Shown one piece after another: positions 1 through 11,025 of a stretch of DNA of 64,000 bases. A program made the translations under genes and the position numbers. This DNA comes from Asterias rubens. Its lineage: Eukaryota > Echinodermata > Asteroidea > Forcipulatida > Asteriidae. The notes beneath the pieces were generated by a model. That model worked only from the letters and a program-made list of their open reading frames with translations, made no database searches and had not been told where the DNA came from. Position 1 is the first letter of the stretch, and each line of letters starts with the position of its first letter. The stretch is from the NCBI RefSeq assembly GCF_902459465.1, contig NW_022985706.1:1-64000 (forward strand), written 5' to 3'.

Positions 1-3000
1 TAAAAAAATAAAAAATTACTTTTACATCAACATTTAACCTTTGACCCTAACCATCTTGGGGACGATTTCACAAATGGTTAGAAAGATGAAATAAAACAGT
101 GAAAGTTTTCACAGGTAAAATATAAAACCTCTGAGATAAAACGAACCTATTTGTATATCAAAATATATGGAGGGGTTTCCTGTTATTTTCCAAAATTTAC
201 CATATGTCAACTTTCAATTCGAAGTGGCGCAATTTTCAATCAAACGCAAGTAAAAAATCGGCCAGGGGTTTCCTTACGGGTGGCGAACCCTTTGTCACTG
301 AATTTTTGCTCTTCTGTTTTCAGAGTTATAAATATATAAACCAAATAGTTGGGGGCTTGTTTTTCAAAACTTATAAATCACCTTATATGAAGTGGCGCAT
401 TTTTCAATGAATAAACACAGTCAAAAATTTGGCCTCCTCATCAGTAAGACATCTCTGTGGCATCAGGTCGTCATCGTTGTCGTCGTCGCCAGTGGTGACC
501 TCATCTCATTGTTCCAGTGAGCTCTTGTCTTGAGATCTATAAGTGTAGACTGATCCGAAGATGTTGACTCTCTTCAGGAGTACTCAATCTCTTGATGCCT
601 GTAAATATAAAAAAATATATAAAAAAATTACTTTTACATAAAAAATGAACCTTTGACCCTAACCATCCTGGGGTCGATTTCACAAATGGTTAGAAAGATG
701 AAAAAAAAACAGTGAAAGTTTCAGCAAAATAGGTTAATTGGTTCTACTTGCTGAGAAAACAGACTGTAGCAAACCCTGTCACAGTATCCGAGGTAAAGAT
801 TTCGATACGTCAACAAATTATGTTTGCTTTTTTTCCTAAACATTTAAAAAAAATATTGGCCAAGGGTTTCCATACGGACACGAACCCTTTGTCACTGATT
901 TTTGCTCCCATGTTTTTACAGGTAAAATATAATACCTCTAAAACAAAAGGAACCTATTTGTATATCAAAATATTTGGCAGGGTTTACGTTATTTTTCAAA
1001 GTTTAAATGTCAACTTTCAATTTGAAGTGGCGCAATTTTCAATCAACACAAGTAAACATTCGGCCAGGGGTTTCCTTACGGGTGGCGAACCCTTTGTCAC
1101 TGAATTTTTGCTCTTCTGTTTTCAGAGTAAAAACATAAAACCAAATAGTTGGGGGCTTGTTTTTCAAAACTTATAAATCACCTTATATGAAGTGGCGCAT
1201 TTTTCAATGAATAAACCAGTCCAAAAATCGGCCTCCTCATCAGTAAGACATCTCTGTGGCATCAGGTCGTCATCGTTGTCGTCGTCGCCGGTGGTGATTT
1301 CATCTCCTTGTTCCAGTGAGCTCTTGTCTTGAGATCTATAAGTGTAGACTTATCCGAAGTTGTTGATTCTCTTCAGGAGTACTCAATCTCTTGATGCCTG
1401 TAAATATAAAAAAATATATAAAAAAATTACTTTACATAAAAAAATGAACATTTGACCCTAACCATCCTGGGGTCGATTTCACAAATGGTTAGAAAGATGA
1501 AAAAACAGTGAAAGTTTCAGCAAAATAGGTTAATTGGTTCTACTTGCTTAGAAAACAGAAAGAAGCAAAACCCTGTCACAGTAGCGATGAATCCATCCAA
1601 GGTAAAGATTTCAATACATCAACAAACTATGTTTGCTTTTTCCCCAAACATTTAAAAATAATTGGCCAGGGATTTCCTTACAGACTGTCACTGATTTTTG
1701 CTCTCTGTTTTCACAGGTAAAATATAAAACCTCTGAAATAAAACGAACCTATTTGTATGTCAAAATATTTGGAGGGGTTTCCTGTTATTTTTCAAAATTT
1801 ACCAAATGTCAACTTTCAATTTGAAGTGGTGCAATTTTCAATCAAACACAGTTAAAAAATCGGCCAGGGGTTTCCTTACGGGTGGCGAACCCTTTGTCAC
1901 TGAATTTTTGCTCTTCTGTTTTCAGAGTTCAAAATATAAAACCAAATATTAGGGGGCTTGTTTTTCAAAACTTATAAATCACCTTATACGAAGTGGCGCA
2001 TTTTTCAATGAATAAACCAGTCCAAAAATCGGCCTCCTCATCAGTAAGACATCTCTGTGGCATCAGGTCATCATCGTTGTCGTCGTCGCCGGTGGTGATT
2101 TCATCTCCTTGTTCCAGTGAGCTCTTGTCTTGAGATCTATAAGTGTAGACTGATCCGAAGATGTTGATTCTCTTCAGGAGTACTCAATCTCTTGATGCCT
2201 GTAAATATAAAAAAATATTAAAAAAAAATTACTTTTACATAAAAAAAAGAACCTTTGACCCTAACCATCCTCGAGTCGATTTCACAAATGGTTAGAAAGA
2301 TGAGAAAACAGTGAAAGTTTCAGCAAAATAGGTTAATTGGTTCTACTTGCTTAGAAAACAGAAACAAGCAAAACCCTGTCACAGTAGCGATGAATCCATT
2401 CAAGGTAAAGATTTCAATACATCAACAAACTATGTTTGCTTTTTCCCCAAACATTTAAAAATAATTGGCCAGGGATTTCCTTACAGACTGTCACTGATTT
2501 TTGCTCTCTGTTTTCACAGGTAAAATATAAAACCTCTGAAATAAAACGAACCTATTTGTATGTCAAAATATTTGGAGGGGTTTCCTGTTATTTTTCAAAA
2601 TTTACCAAATGTCAACTTTCAATTTGAAGTGGTGCAATTTTCAATCAAACACAGTTAAAAAATCGGCCAGGGGTTTCCTTACGGGTGGCGAACCCTTTGT
2701 CACTGAATTTTTGCTCTTCTGTTTTCAGAGTTCAAAATATAAAACCAAATAGTTGGGGGCTTGTTTTTCAAAACTTATAAATCACCTTATATGAAGTGGC
2801 GCATTTTTCAATGAATAAACCAGTCCAAAAATCGGCCTCCTCATCAGTAAGACATCTCTGTGGCATCAGGTCGTCATCGTTGTCGTCGTCGCCGGTGGTG
2901 ATTTCATCTCCTTGTTCCAGTGAGCTCTTGTCTTGAGATCTATAAGTGTAGACTGATCCGAAGATGTTGATTCTCTTCAGGAGTACTCAATCTCTTGATG

Positions 3001-6000
3001 CCTGTAAATATAAAAAAATATATAAAAAAATTACTTTTACATAAAAAAAGAACCTTTGACCCTAACCATCCTGGGGTCGATTTCACAAATGGTTAGAAAG
3101 ATGAAAAAACAGTGAAAGTTTCAGCAAAATAGGTTAATTGGTTCTACTTGCTTAGAAAACAGAAACAAGCAAAACCCTGTCACAGTAGCGATGAATCCAT
3201 TCAAGGTAAAGATTTCAATACATCAACAAACTATGTTTGCTTTTTCCCCAAACATTTAAAAATAATTGGCCAGGGATTTCCTTACAGACTGTCACTGATT
3301 TTTGCTCTCTGTTTTCACAGGTAAAATATAAAACCTCTGAAATAAAACGAACCTATTTGTATGTTAAAATATTTGGAGGGGTTTCCTGTTATTTTTCAAA
3401 ATTTACCAAATGTCAACTTTCAATTTGAAGTGGTGCAATTTTCAATCAAACACAGTTAAAAAATCGGCCAGGGGTTTCCTTACGGGTGGCAAACCCTTTG
3501 TCACTGAATTTTTGCTCTTCTGTTTTCAGAGTTCAAAATATAAAACCAAATATTAGGGGGCTTGTTTTTCAAAACTTATAAATCACCTTATACGAAGTGG
3601 CGCATTTTTCAATGAATAAACCAGTCCAAAAATCGGCCTCCTCATCAGTAAGACATCTCTGTGGCATCAGGTCGTCATCGTTGTCGTCGTCGCCGGTGGT
3701 GATTTCATCTCCTTGTTCCAGTGAGCTCTTGTCTTGAGATCTATAAGTGTAGACTGATCCGAAGATGTTGATTCTCTTCAGGAGTACTCAATCTCTTGAT
3801 GCCTGTAAATATAAAAAATATATAAAAAAAATTACTTTTACATAAAAAAATGAACCTTTGACCCTAACCATCCTTGGGTCGATTTCACAAATGGTTAGAA
3901 AGATGAAAAAACAGTGAAAGTTTCAGCAAAATAGGTTAATTGGTTCTACTTGCTTAGAAAACAGAAACAAGCAAAACCCTGTCACAGTAGCGATGAATCC
4001 ATTCAAGGTAAAGATTTCAATACATCAACAAACTATGTTTGCTTTTTCCCCAAACATTTAAAAATAATTGGCCAGGGATTTCCTTACAGACTGTCACTGA
4101 TTTTTGCTCTCTGTTTTCACAGGTAAAATATAAAACCTCTGAAATAAAACGAACCTATTTGTATGTCAAAATATTTGGAGGGGTTTCCTGTTATTTTTCA
4201 AAATTTACCAAATGTCAACTTTCAATTTGAAGTGGTGCAATTTTCAATCAAACATAGTTAAAAAATCGGCCAGGGGTTTCCTTACGGGTGGCGAACCCTT
4301 TGTCACTGAATTTTTGCTCTTCTGTTTTCAGAGTTCAAAATATAAAACCAAATAGTTGGGGGCTTGTTTTTCAAAACTTATAAATCACCTTATATGAAGT
4401 GGCGCATTTTTCAATGAATAAACCAGTCCAAAAATCGGCCTCCTCATCAGTAAGACATCTCTGTGGCATCAGGTCGTCATCGTTGTTGTCGTCGCCGGTG
4501 GTGATTTCATCTCCTTGTTCCAGTGAGCTCTTGTCTTGAGATCTATAAGTGTAGACTGATCCGAAGATGTTGATTCTCTTCAGGAGTACTCAATCTCTTG
4601 ATGCCTGTAAATATAAAAAAATATATAAAAAAATTACTTTTACATAAAAAAAAGAACCTTTGACCCTAACCATCCTGGGGTCGATTTCACAAATGGTTAG
4701 AAAGATGAAAAAACAGTGAAAGTTTCAGCAAAATAGGTTAATTGGTTCTACTTGCTTAGAAAACAGAAACAAGCAAAACCCTGTCACAGTAGCAATGAAT
4801 CCATCCGAGGTAAAGATTTCAATACATCAACAAACTATGTTTGCTTTTTCCCCAAACATTTAAATATAATTGGCCAGGGATTTCCTTACAGACTGTCACT
4901 GATTTTTGCTCTCTGTTTTCACAGGTAAAATATAAAACCTCTGAAATAAAACGAACCTATTTGTATGTTAAAATATTTGGAGGGGTTTCCTGTTATTTTT
5001 CAAAATTTACCAAATGTCAACTTTCAATTTGAAGTGGTGCAATTTTCAATCAAACACAGTTAAAAAATCGGCCAGGGGTTTCCTTACGGGTGGCAAACCC
5101 TTTGTCACTGAATTTTTGCTCTTTTGTTTTCAGAGTTCAAAATATAAAACCAAATATTAGGGGGCTTGTTTTTCAAAACTTATAAATCACCTTATACGAA
5201 GTGGCGCATTTTTCAATGAATAAACCAGTCCAAAAATCGGCCTCCTCATCAGTAAGACATCTCTGTGGCATCAGGTCATCATCGTTGTCGTCGTCGCCGG
5301 TGGTGATTTCATCTCCTTGTTCCAGTGAGCTCTTGTCTTGAGATCTATAAGTGTAGACTGATCCGAAGATGTTGATTCTCTTCAGGAGTACTCAATCTCT
5401 TGATGCCTGTAAATAAATAAAATTAAAATAAAAAAATTACTTTTACATAAAAAAAAGAACCTTTGACCCTAACCATCCTTGAGTCGATTTCACAAATGGT
5501 TAGAAAGATGAAAAAACAGTGAAAGTTTCAGCAAAATAGGTTAATTGGTTCTACTTGCTTAGAAAACAGAAACAAGCAAAACCCTGTCACAGTAGCGATG
5601 AATCCATTCAAGGTAAAGATTTCAATACATCAACAAACTATGTTTGCTTTTTCACCAAACATTTAAAAATAATTGGCCAGGGATTTCCCTACAGACTGTC
5701 ACTGATTTTTGCTCTCTGTTTTCACAGGTAAAATATAAAACCTCTGAAATAAAACGAACCTATTTGTATGTCAAAATATTTGGAGGGGTTTCCTGTTATT
5801 TTTCAAAATTTACCAAATGTCAACTTTCAATTTGAAGTGGTGCAATTTTCAATCAAACACAGTTAAAAAATCGGCCAGGGGTTTCCTTACGGGTGTCGAA
5901 CCCTTTGTCACTGAATTTTTGCTCTTCTGTTTTCAGAGTTCAAAAAATAAAACCAAATAGTTGGGGGCTTGTTTTTCAAAACTTATAATTCACCTAATAT

Positions 6001-6235
6001 GAAGTGGCGCATTTTTCAATGAATAAACCAGTCCAAAAATCGGCCTCCTCATCAGTAAGACATCTCTGTGGCATCAGGTCAACATCGTTGTTGTCATCGT
6101 CGCCGGTGGTGATTTCATCTCCTTGTTCCAGTGAGCTCTTTTCTTGAGATCTATAAGTGTAGACTGATCCGAAGATGTTGATTCTCTTCAGGAGTACTCA
6201 ATCTGTTGATGCCTGTAAATATAAAAAAATAAAAA
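1..6235. repeat. 802-bp satellite array, about 7.8 copies
   Basis: Near-identical units recur every 801-803 bp: the same 63-codon frame starts at 1633, 2436, 3237, 4039, 4841 and 5644. The first two units are more diverged, and the array continues left of the window. Each unit holds about three related sub-repeats of roughly 170-200 bp marked by AAAAATCGGCC, for example at 1664, 1861 and 2030, plus about 430 bp of other sequence. The short frames it creates have no start context or variation pattern expected of a protein and are not called as genes. Confidence 0.95.
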
Positions 6236-6249
6236 TAAAAGTTACTTAA

Positions 6250-6372
6250 CCATCCTGGGGTCGATTTCAAAAAGAGTTAGGACTGGTCCTAACTTAAGGC
6301 TAGTCCAAAGTTAGACGAGTAACATGTCCTAACAAGATAAGACTAGTCTTAACTCTTTGTAAAGTTCACTGC
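6250..6372. mobile_element. short foldback element (GTCCTAACTTAGG family)
   Basis: The segment starts with GGGGTCGATTTC and has mirrored GTCCTAA/TTAGGAC motifs, ending GACTAGTCTTAACTCTTTG. Related copies lie at 28527-28665 and 50887-51412, and pieces lie inside the inverted repeat at 60125-60190. No coding capacity. It marks the end of the 802-bp satellite, whose own sequence contains a similar GGGTCGATTTCACAAA stretch. Confidence 0.6.
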
Positions 6373-6450
6373 AGATCCTTCGCAAGATCCAATTGCATGT
6401 TTTGTTGGTTTCTGTTTTGCTGATGGATGCACTTGTAACCATATTGTGCT

Positions 6451-6858
6451 TTAATAATAACAATATTAAAAATTATAATAAACGTATTTATAACGCGCCT
6501 TTTCCAAAGGATACAAAGCGCCAAATATTTTTACTGCAAGGTGAGTGGGATAAAGATTTTGAAATTATGAGACCTTATCCTTAGCACACCATGTAATGCT
6601 GTACATGGTGCTACGGCGCATACAGCAGCCAAAGCCAGGAACACCAGGGCGAACCCCTTCTCTTTTTTTTGATAAGTGCATGCACTGCGCTCTTTTAAAT
6701 GGGACCTGCGGCTTTACATCCAATCCGAAGGGCGAAGCAATGGTTAAGTGTCTCGCTTAAGGACACAAGTGTCATGGCTGGGGATTCGAACCCACACTCT
6801 GCTGATCAGAAACACCAGAGTTTGAACTTGATGCTCTTAACCGCTCGGCCATGACACA
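6451..6858 (-). mobile_element. tRNA-Leu-derived SINE, minus strand
   Basis: On the minus strand the element begins with a class II tRNA-like head (6856-6770): paired ends, A box GGCCGAGCGG, long variable arm, B box GGGTTCGAATCCC and a CAA-like anticodon. A tRNA-unrelated body and an A/T-rich microsatellite tail (AATAATAAC on the + strand) follow. The same body occurs at 30529-30990, 25140-25490 and 50335-50600. The tRNA head is therefore part of a retroposon and not a solitary tRNA gene. Confidence 0.8.
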
Positions 6859-7149
6859 CACTTCCGACAACGGTTTACACACATGTCATATGAACAGTGA
6901 ATTTCTGCTTGTACTAATCCGCATGTAGCACTGAAATCCGTCATTCAGTGACGCTCGTGGCTCTTCAACAATGTTACCCCTGATCAATGGACCATTTATT
7001 TCATTCATCAAACCAACTCAGAAATTGCCTGTGCAGCCAAATATGTAGTGATAAATAAATCACAAGAACCATCTCTGCCCTCACAGGTACCTACTTACCC
7101 CTGTGCAATCTATGGAAACTGTATGATAAACCTAAAAGGATCTACAAGC

Positions 7150-7325
7150 CTAAAGCCCGGTTCATACTTCCTGCAAATGCGAACAAATTTTGTTGTCACA
7201 AACTCGCAATGAATCACTCGCAACAGTTGAACTGTGTTCAACCTCTTTGAAACATTCGTTAACTAAACAGGGCTGGGTCACCAAAATTCACTTTGCATTT
7301 GCAGGAAGTATGAACCAGGTTTAAA
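7150..7325. mobile_element. foldback element with GGTTCATACTTCCTGCAAAT ends
   Basis: The ends are inverted copies of each other: TAAAGCCCGGTTCATACTTC at the left and GAAGTATGAACCAGGTTTA at the right. A second copy is at about 55790-55975 inside HIKESHI intron 1. It is non-coding and abuts a larger foldback element at its right end. Confidence 0.75.
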
Positions 7326-7913
7326 GTCACCTGGAAGTGTTTTTTTTTTCAAAATAAAGCTTTTGTCACTAATAGGGGGCCTATGTGTTTTGATGAGTGA
7401 AATGTGAATAAACAGTTAACTAAGGTTTTAAAAAATCAGTTCTTATGTTATTTACAAATTTAAGAGTAGACCCGACCCGAGAGGGCGCTGTTCGTGACGT
7501 CAATCGAGGCAGACTTTGCCTGTAATGCGTAGAGTAAACACAATTGCAAAGTACATGTACGGACCAAGTCGTGAGTTTGTACGTTTCAAAACAAAACAAT
7601 TTATTTTTTTTTTCCGGCAATGCCGACCAGGTGTATTGCTGCTGAATGCAGAAAAACACTTTTTGAAATGTACCAACTTACGACTTGGACGTACATGTAC
7701 TTTGCACGTGTGTTTACTATACGCATTGCAGGCAAAGTCTGCCTCGATTGACGTCACAAAAGGGGTAGGCGGAGTCAGCCCCCCCAAACAACTTTACATA
7801 TTTTCTAAACATATAAATCGTGATGAACAATTACTAAAAAAATTGTTTTATTGTTCGTAAGCATATACTCTTATGTTTGAAAGAAAACAAATTCTATTTC
7901 CAGGTGACTTTAA
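7321..7913. mobile_element. 593-bp foldback element with long inverted arms
   Basis: Outer ends TTAAAGTCACCTGGAAGTG and CCAGGTGACTTTAA are inverted repeats. Inside, a second pair of arms around GACGTCAATCGAGGCAGAC (about 7497) and GTCTGCCTCGATTGACGTC (about 7737-7755) folds almost the whole element into a hairpin. The overlapping long frames on both strands here are products of this symmetry and are not genes. Confidence 0.8.
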
Positions 7914-7959
7914 GTAGTGATTAACTTACTTGCATGATGAGCAGAAATAGATGACGGTT

Positions 7960-9050
7960 TGTAAATTTTTCAATTAATAAACAGCAGTTTAAAAAAATTG
8001 GCTAGAGGTTTCCCTATGGGTGGCGAACCCATATCACTTAAGTTTGCTCTTCTAAAGAATTAAATAAAAAACCTCCGATATAAAACTGTTTCTTACCAGA
8101 TATTTTTTTTTTGGGGGGGGGGGTAATTTTCCAAAATTACCATATTATTAAAAAAATTACCGTTTAAAATGAAGTGGTATATTTTTCAATTAAACACAGT
8201 TAAAAAAATTGCCAGCGGTTTCCCTACGGGTGGCGAACCCATATCACGGATTGTTGCTCGTCTTAAAGGTTAAATATAAACCTTCTGAAATAAAACAAAT
8301 ATTTCTAACCAAATATTTGGGGAGGGGAGAGGGTAATTACCAAATTATTAAAAAAAATCGCCTTTTAAAATGAAGTGGTACTAAACACAGTTAAAAAATT
8401 GGCCAGAAGTTTCCCTACGGGTGGCCAACCCATATCACTGAATGTTGCTCTTCTTAAGAGTTAAATATAAAACCTCTGAAATAAAACAAAACTATTTCTG
8501 ACCAAATATTTGGGGAGGGGGAGGGTAATTTTCAAAAATTACCAAATAACCAAGCCTTTTAAAACGAAGTGGTACATTTTTCAACTAAAACAGTTAAAAC
8601 ATTCGCCAGAGGTTAACCTTTATCACTGAATTTTGCTGTTTTCAGAGGGATAAAACCTCTGAAATAAAATAAACAAGTACCAACAAAGAACTTTGGGGTT
8701 GCTTTTTTTTCAAAATTTACAAAATGATAAACCACCTTTTATTCAAAACGAAATCGTGGCTTTTTTCTCTCAAACTATTTCATAATTGACCAGAGGTCCC
8801 CCTACAGGTGGCAAACCCTTTACACTAATTCGTTTTTGTGTCTTTCCTGAAGAAAAACAAAATGGTGAACCTAAATATTTTGGGAGTTATATTCTTCAAA
8901 AGAAACCATATGCAATAAATCACCTAATAAATTTCATCTATTGTGCATCTTTTTTTTCATCAACCAATTTTAAAAATTCAGAGTAATATAAATGTTGAAA
9001 CCTCTGCAAGAAAAAATAAAAACAAAGTGTTTTGATGGTTCTAGCAGGGG
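7960..9050. repeat. diverged about 200-bp monomers related to the 802-bp satellite
   Basis: The motif GTTAAAAAATTGGCCAGA with GTTTCCCTACGGGTGGCGAA recurs at about 7985, 8198, 8385, 8590 and 8760. It matches the sub-repeat inside the 802-bp units (GTTAAAAAATCGGCCAGG then GTTTCCTTACGGGTGGCGAA). The copies are much more diverged from each other than the units at 1-6235, as expected of old array edges. A G-run lies at about 8109-8121. Confidence 0.8.
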
Positions 9051-9164
9051 CAACTAAACAACAATAATGTACAAACATTTCTGTATGTAAACATCAAGAT
9101 ATAAACCTAAACAATTTGGACAATTCCTAAGACATGTAAGATAAAACTCCAGTGTTTCACTCAC

Positions 9165-9268
9165 CAGTGGTCCTAGGTCTTTCTGGTCGACGACCTCCTG
9201 ACGACCTTCAACATTCTTGTGAGAGTTGAGACGCAGGTATGAATGATAGACCACACCATGTAATGCAG
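9165..9268 (-). CDS. POLR1H (RPA12) exon 2, partial gene
   Basis: The minus strand has an acceptor TCTCATTACAG, 104 coding bases and a donor GTGAGTG. Joined in phase 1 to the upstream exon it reads through TALHGVVYHSYLRLN to VVDQKDLGPL. This resembles the middle of the small RNA polymerase I subunit RPA12, where human has a VVFHQL segment and GPVVDR before the C-terminal zinc ribbon. The C-terminal ribbon exon, with its Cys motif and acidic hairpin, is not found between 1 and 9160. The remaining exons either lie left of the satellite or are lost. Confidence 0.65.
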
Positions 9269-9751
9269 CTGTAATGAGAAGGAAGACAATAAGTGACTTT
9301 TCATTCATTCAAAAAATGCTGTCTGTGCTATTAATTGGTAGTGATATAAAATATGCGGTCATCGCTGAGTGATACAAAGAAAAAAAAATCACTGATAATT
9401 ATTAATAAAAAAAACTTTACACAAGTGTTACATTTTGTTTGAAAATCTGTGAAAGGAATGTAATTTTATATCCTAAAAAAAAAAGTCAATATTTTTTGTC
9501 AACTACAAATTATCAGTCACAGGTCATTTACATCATCAGACTCAAAGTCATTGAGCTGAATTTGCATCAATGTGTTTAATATTCAAAGTCTGAGTGTTGC
9601 GATCATGGATCAGCCTCCTCCCCCACCGCCTCCTTGACCACGTCCCGACCCCGCCTACCCCTTTCATAAATAACGCACAAGTCAAGGGGGTTATCACACA
9701 CAACTTTACAAGCTCCGGTTTCCACAATAAATATATATATTCCAAACTTAC

Positions 9752-9880
9752 TTTTTGCATTTACTTTGTGAGCACATATCTTGCACTTCATAACTACCGT
9801 TTCTTTTTCAGGAAACGGTAAAATGGAGCCAAATGCGGGCAAAATTCTCTCGAAGAAGCAAGTCCCTCCTCTACGTCCAT
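9752..9880 (-). pseudogene. POLR1H (RPA12) exon 1 with frameshift
   Basis: The exon runs from ATG (9880-9878) to donor GTAAGT. It begins MDVEEGLASSREFCP, then needs a one-base insertion to continue as FGSILPFPEKETVVMKCKIC, followed by AHKVNAK. The pattern FCxxCGS(I/V)LP(F/L)P ... CxxC is the N-terminal zinc ribbon of RPA12, a subunit of RNA polymerase I involved in RNA cleavage and termination. Two defects are visible near 9834-9840: a missing base, and TTT where the second cysteine codon is expected. With the base restored the exon ends in phase 1, which fits the next exon. It may be a pseudogene, a sequencing error or a damaged allele. Confidence 0.7.
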
Positions 9881-9990
9881 GTTTTTGAGAAATTCTGATA
9901 CCGCATGCGTTTCTGAATGGGACACACGTGATTTATCAAGCTCGACTTCATCTATACGTTCAGCGTTGAATTTGGTTTAGGGTATCTGAC

Positions 9991-10120
9991 TAAGGCCGTG
10001 TCCGAAACGGCGACTTCGGCTACAGCTACGGCTAGATCGCGCGCGTCTGCTATTCTTCAACACTGGTAGACGCGCTGAGACGTAGCTGTAGCCGAAGTCG
10101 TCGTTTCGGACACGGCCTTA
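9991..10120. mobile_element. 130-bp palindromic foldback element
   Basis: Two arms of 40 bp, starting TAAGGCCGTGTCCGAAACGG at the left and ending in its inverted copy at the right, surround a GC-rich loop with GCGCGCG. It sits 111 bp upstream of the POLR1H start codon, so it may lie in that promoter. No coding potential. Confidence 0.8.
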
Positions 10121-11025
10121 GTATTTAAATAGGAATCGCGCCCTCTGTCGGCGGATTGTAGAGTCTCCCGCGTAAAGTTAATGAGCCTGCATTAGATGGT
10201 TAATTGATGCACTTGCTTGATGATTTTGATTAATTCTGGTTAAAAATACCACTCTATGAAAATACCAAGCGCAACAGGATAAAAAAATGAAATTAAACAA
10301 ACAATATCCCCAAATACGAACCACACCACGAGAAATCCCATCCAAATACTACTAATAATCATTATAGAACCGTTACAAAAGTTGTCACTCACAAAGATGC
10401 AAAAAAAAAAATAATAATATTATTATATGATTTTGTTTAACCATGATAATGCTGGAAAATTGCCCATCGCTATGTTTATGAAATATGTTTATGTTGAAGT
10501 TGTCTTACCATGTGTGTCCTCAAATGCATTTTGTTATTTTTAACCACTCGGGTAATTTTACATAACAATACAAAACAGTTATTTTAGTATTTATGTCTGA
10601 TTAATATTTCCGACTTCCTCTAAGATCAAAATAACATGGTCCAGTTTTTGCAAAAGTGATTATTATTATTCAATTAATGTTATTTTCTCTTTACTAACGA
10701 AAAACGTACATGAAGTTCAGGTAGACCATGGGCATTGCACAACATACATGTAACATGCATTAGTGTTTGAACACAATCGCTAACGATTGGCAGATTGTTC
10801 CTAAAAATAATTATATTTAATGGGTTTTATTTTCACTGTGAAATAAAAAACATACAGTCGTGGGCGTTTGGCAAACGGGCAATGCACAAAATGAGGTAGC
10901 ATGTTGTCTGGCCACGATGTAGGTGCGGTATGTAGTGCTCCATTATAAATAACTCATGTTTAGGTTTGTAACCCTACTCGTTATTTGTGGCAGTTTTTTC
11001 TTCTTTTTCGTGTAAAACTATAATG
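10121..11025. other. intergenic DNA, no gene seen
   Basis: A/T-rich sequence with short AAT/ATT runs near 10405-10430 and no supported frame, RNA gene or clear repeat boundary. Confidence 0.6.

Noticed and set aside
1633-5835. Repeated 63-codon frame in the 802-bp satellite
   Set aside because: A/T-rich repeat translation, identical in all copies because the DNA is, with no recognisable domain.
6770-6856. Possible tRNA-Leu(CAA) gene, minus strand
   Set aside because: It has good boxes and pairing, but it is the head of a SINE whose body follows directly, and similar heads occur elsewhere in the window.
7516-7860. Overlapping 79-114-codon frames on both strands
   Set aside because: By-product of the 7321-7913 hairpin element.
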